Below are positions 32,749 through 33,845 of a stretch of DNA of 33,845 nt, piece after piece. The notes beneath the pieces are model-generated. The model made no database searches, had not been told where the DNA came from, and worked only from the letters and a program-made list of their open reading frames with translations. A program made the position numbers and the translations under genes. The stretch covers positions 2,541,718 to 2,575,562 of the forward strand of contig NZ_LT732535.1 of the NCBI RefSeq assembly GCF_900156915.1, read 5' to 3'. Every line of letters starts with the position of its first letter. Positions within the stretch are counted from its first letter, which is position 1. Origin of the DNA: Sediminibacillus massiliensis (GTDB lineage Bacteria; Bacillota; Bacilli; Bacillales; Amphibacillaceae).

Positions 32749-33640
32749 CTGTTGCTTGTTTCAGTTTTTTGTGAATCCATATGGCTGCCTGCATGCCATC
32801 TCCCATGGCGATTGTTACTTGTTCGGAATGAGCTACTACGTCTCCGGCAGCGAAGACGTTTTCTATATTGGTCATCTTTGTCCGTTGATCTACTAGTATG
32901 TGCTTGTTCTTGTAAAGTTCAACGCCCAGATCCGCAGCAAGTTCTGATCGGACCTCATTTCCGCCAAGGGCCGCAAAACCATGTTCTGCTTTAATATTCA
33001 AACCGTTTGACAGCAAGACACCTTTCAACCTGTCTCCATCCACTTCCAATGAGTGAATGGGTGATTGGTGGATAGTCACTTGTTTATCGGAAAGCTCCTT
33101 CAATAATTGGTCGTCTATCTCTTCAATCTCATGGTTAATCAATATTACTTCATCAGTCCAGTAAGTCAGTGCAATGGCCATATTTGCTCCGGCATCTCCC
33201 GAACCAATTACAATGACTGGTTTATTCAATACTTCATAGCCGTCACAATCCGGACAAATGTACATGCTGATTCCCAAACAAGGAAGAAGTTTGTCTAGAT
33301 TGGGCAAACGATCTACAACGCCTGTTGCAAACAAAACCGATTTGGCTTTGAATTGATCTTGGGCTGTTATGATTCTAAAACCGCCTGGTTCTTTGTTCAC
33401 TTTTTGAACGTGTACATCCTTGAATTCAATACCCAGTTCTTCTGCTTGGATTCTGCCTGTTTCACGCAAAGTCTCCCCACTGATTCCGTCTGGCCAGCCG
33501 AGAATATTGTGATAGCACCGGCATAAATTGGAGCGACCCTGATTGGAGTCAGCAACCAGGACATTTCGTTGATATCTACCAAGCTGGATAGCTGCCTGAA
33601 GCCCTGCTATTCCACCTCCGATTACAATACAATCATGCAT
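32735..33640 (-). CDS. Thioredoxin-reductase-like NAD(P)H/FAD oxidoreductase
   Basis: The 301-residue protein has the two-domain TrxB fold: FAD motif CIVIGGGIAGLQAAIQLGRY at residues 4-23, LGWPDGISG, a redox pair CPDC (Cys129 and Cys132) followed by DGYEV, the NADPH motif VIVIGSGDAGANMAIAL, and VFAAGDVVAHSEQVTIAMGDG at the end. TrxB itself usually has CATC, so this is a paralogue that may use another disulfide partner. Start: ATG at 33640 fits the family N-terminus and has GGAAGTG upstream. ATG at 33703 with TTGGAG is possible, and 33760 has no ribosome site and touches the promoter of the opposite gene. It is monocistronic. Confidence 0.88.
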   Translation of the reverse strand: MHDCIVIGGGIAGLQAAIQLGRYQRNVLVADSNQGRSNLCRCYHNILGWPDGISGETLRETGRIQAEELGIEFKDVHVQKVNKEPGGFRIITAQDQFKAKSVLFATGVVDRLPNLDKLLPCLGISMYICPDCDGYEVLNKPVIVIGSGDAGANMAIALTYWTDEVILINHEIEEIDDQLLKELSDKQVTIHQSPIHSLEVDGDRLKGVLLSNGLNIKAEHGFAALGGNEVRSELAADLGVELYKNKHILVDQRTKMTNIENVFAAGDVVAHSEQVTIAMGDGMQAAIWIHKKLKQATERSM

Positions 33641-33765
33641 ATAGGCATCACTTCCCGTGTTAATTGTCTTATTAGTATAAGCTGGCAAACCATACTTCAT
33701 CATGGTATTTATCTCCAATTGCTTCACCGGGTCCGTAATTTCAACGAATTGACCTTGCATTTATC

Positions 33766-33774
33766 TGTTATAAT
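33766..33774 (+). promoter_or_regulatory. Extended -10 promoter element for the rightmost gene
   Basis: TGTTATAAT is an extended -10 element with a perfect hexamer, about 55 bp before the GTG start at 33829. TTGACC 14 bp upstream is too close to be an ideal -35. Confidence 0.5.
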
Positions 33775-33828
33775 CGCAGGATTGCATTGATACCGAGTAA
33801 GCAATTCCCAAAAGGAGGGACGGGAGGA

Positions 33829-33845
33829 GTGGAAAAAATTATTGC
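33829..33845 (+). CDS. Start of a plus-strand gene cut by the window edge
   Basis: AAAAGGAGGGACGGGAG is followed by GTG GAA AAA ATT ATT, reading M-E-K-I-I, and an extended -10 lies upstream. Only five and a half codons are inside the window, so no product can be named. Confidence 0.4.

Noticed and set aside
33641-33760. N-terminal extension of the flavoprotein
   Set aside because: The far start at 33760 has no ribosome site and abuts the promoter of the opposite gene; the family starts at the FAD motif. A start at 33703 remains possible.

Overview
This window looks like ordinary chromosome from a low-to-moderate G+C member of the Bacillaceae. The gene content supports that: HelD, the YfiBC-type heterodimeric ABC exporter, YpuA (DUF1002), YckD (DUF2680), a SrtN-type sirtuin, an argCJBD operon with ArgR-type boxes, and a LicR-controlled lic operon with CcpA (cre) boxes. 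Strong AAGGAGG ribosome sites and frequent TTG/GTG starts fit as well. A halotolerant genus related to Virgibacillus, Halobacillus, Oceanobacillus or Terribacillus is a guess from overall feel, not something shown here. I see no phage genes, transposases, rRNA, tRNA or CRISPR array.

Layout: 0-7 kb (all minus) holds a heterodimeric ABC exporter pair, a luciferase-like flavin oxidoreductase and the RNA polymerase-recycling helicase HelD. A divergent MFS exporter lies at 7.2-8.5 kb. It converges on an orphan lysine/ornithine N-hydroxylase of the siderophore type, which sits behind an NCS2 nucleobase permease. A secreted DUF1002 protein follows, then a 0.9-kb gene-free stretch filled with complex repeats. 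From 13.1 to 19.5 kb there is a set of small housekeeping genes: RidA, a scyllo-inositol-dehydrogenase-like oxidoreductase with YjbQ, a sirtuin, DUF2680, a YhdH/YhfP quinone reductase, a papain-like C92 protein and PurU. The C-terminal tail of a lost FAD oxidase is also preserved there. The arginine operon argC-argJ-argB-argD (19.6-23.9 kb) is followed by a FocA/NirC channel and a fumarylacetoacetate-hydrolase-family enzyme. From 26.2 to 31.8 kb is a complete beta-glucoside PTS system, licB-licC-licA-GH1 phospho-beta-glucosidase with the regulator licR. A second 0.9-kb repeat stretch and a thioredoxin-reductase-like flavoprotein close the window, and a plus-strand gene starts at the very end.

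The most unusual non-coding content is two copies, in opposite orientation about 19 kb apart, of a composite intergenic repeat made of two related G+C-rich elements (here called A and B). One copy carries five perfect tandem copies of a 34-bp unit. A diverged single copy of that unit elsewhere shows a compensatory base-pair change in its predicted stem. One B element also contains a nested pair of 30-bp inverted arms. I judge this repeat family the best candidate for further work; nothing in the protein-coding set is clearly a new system.
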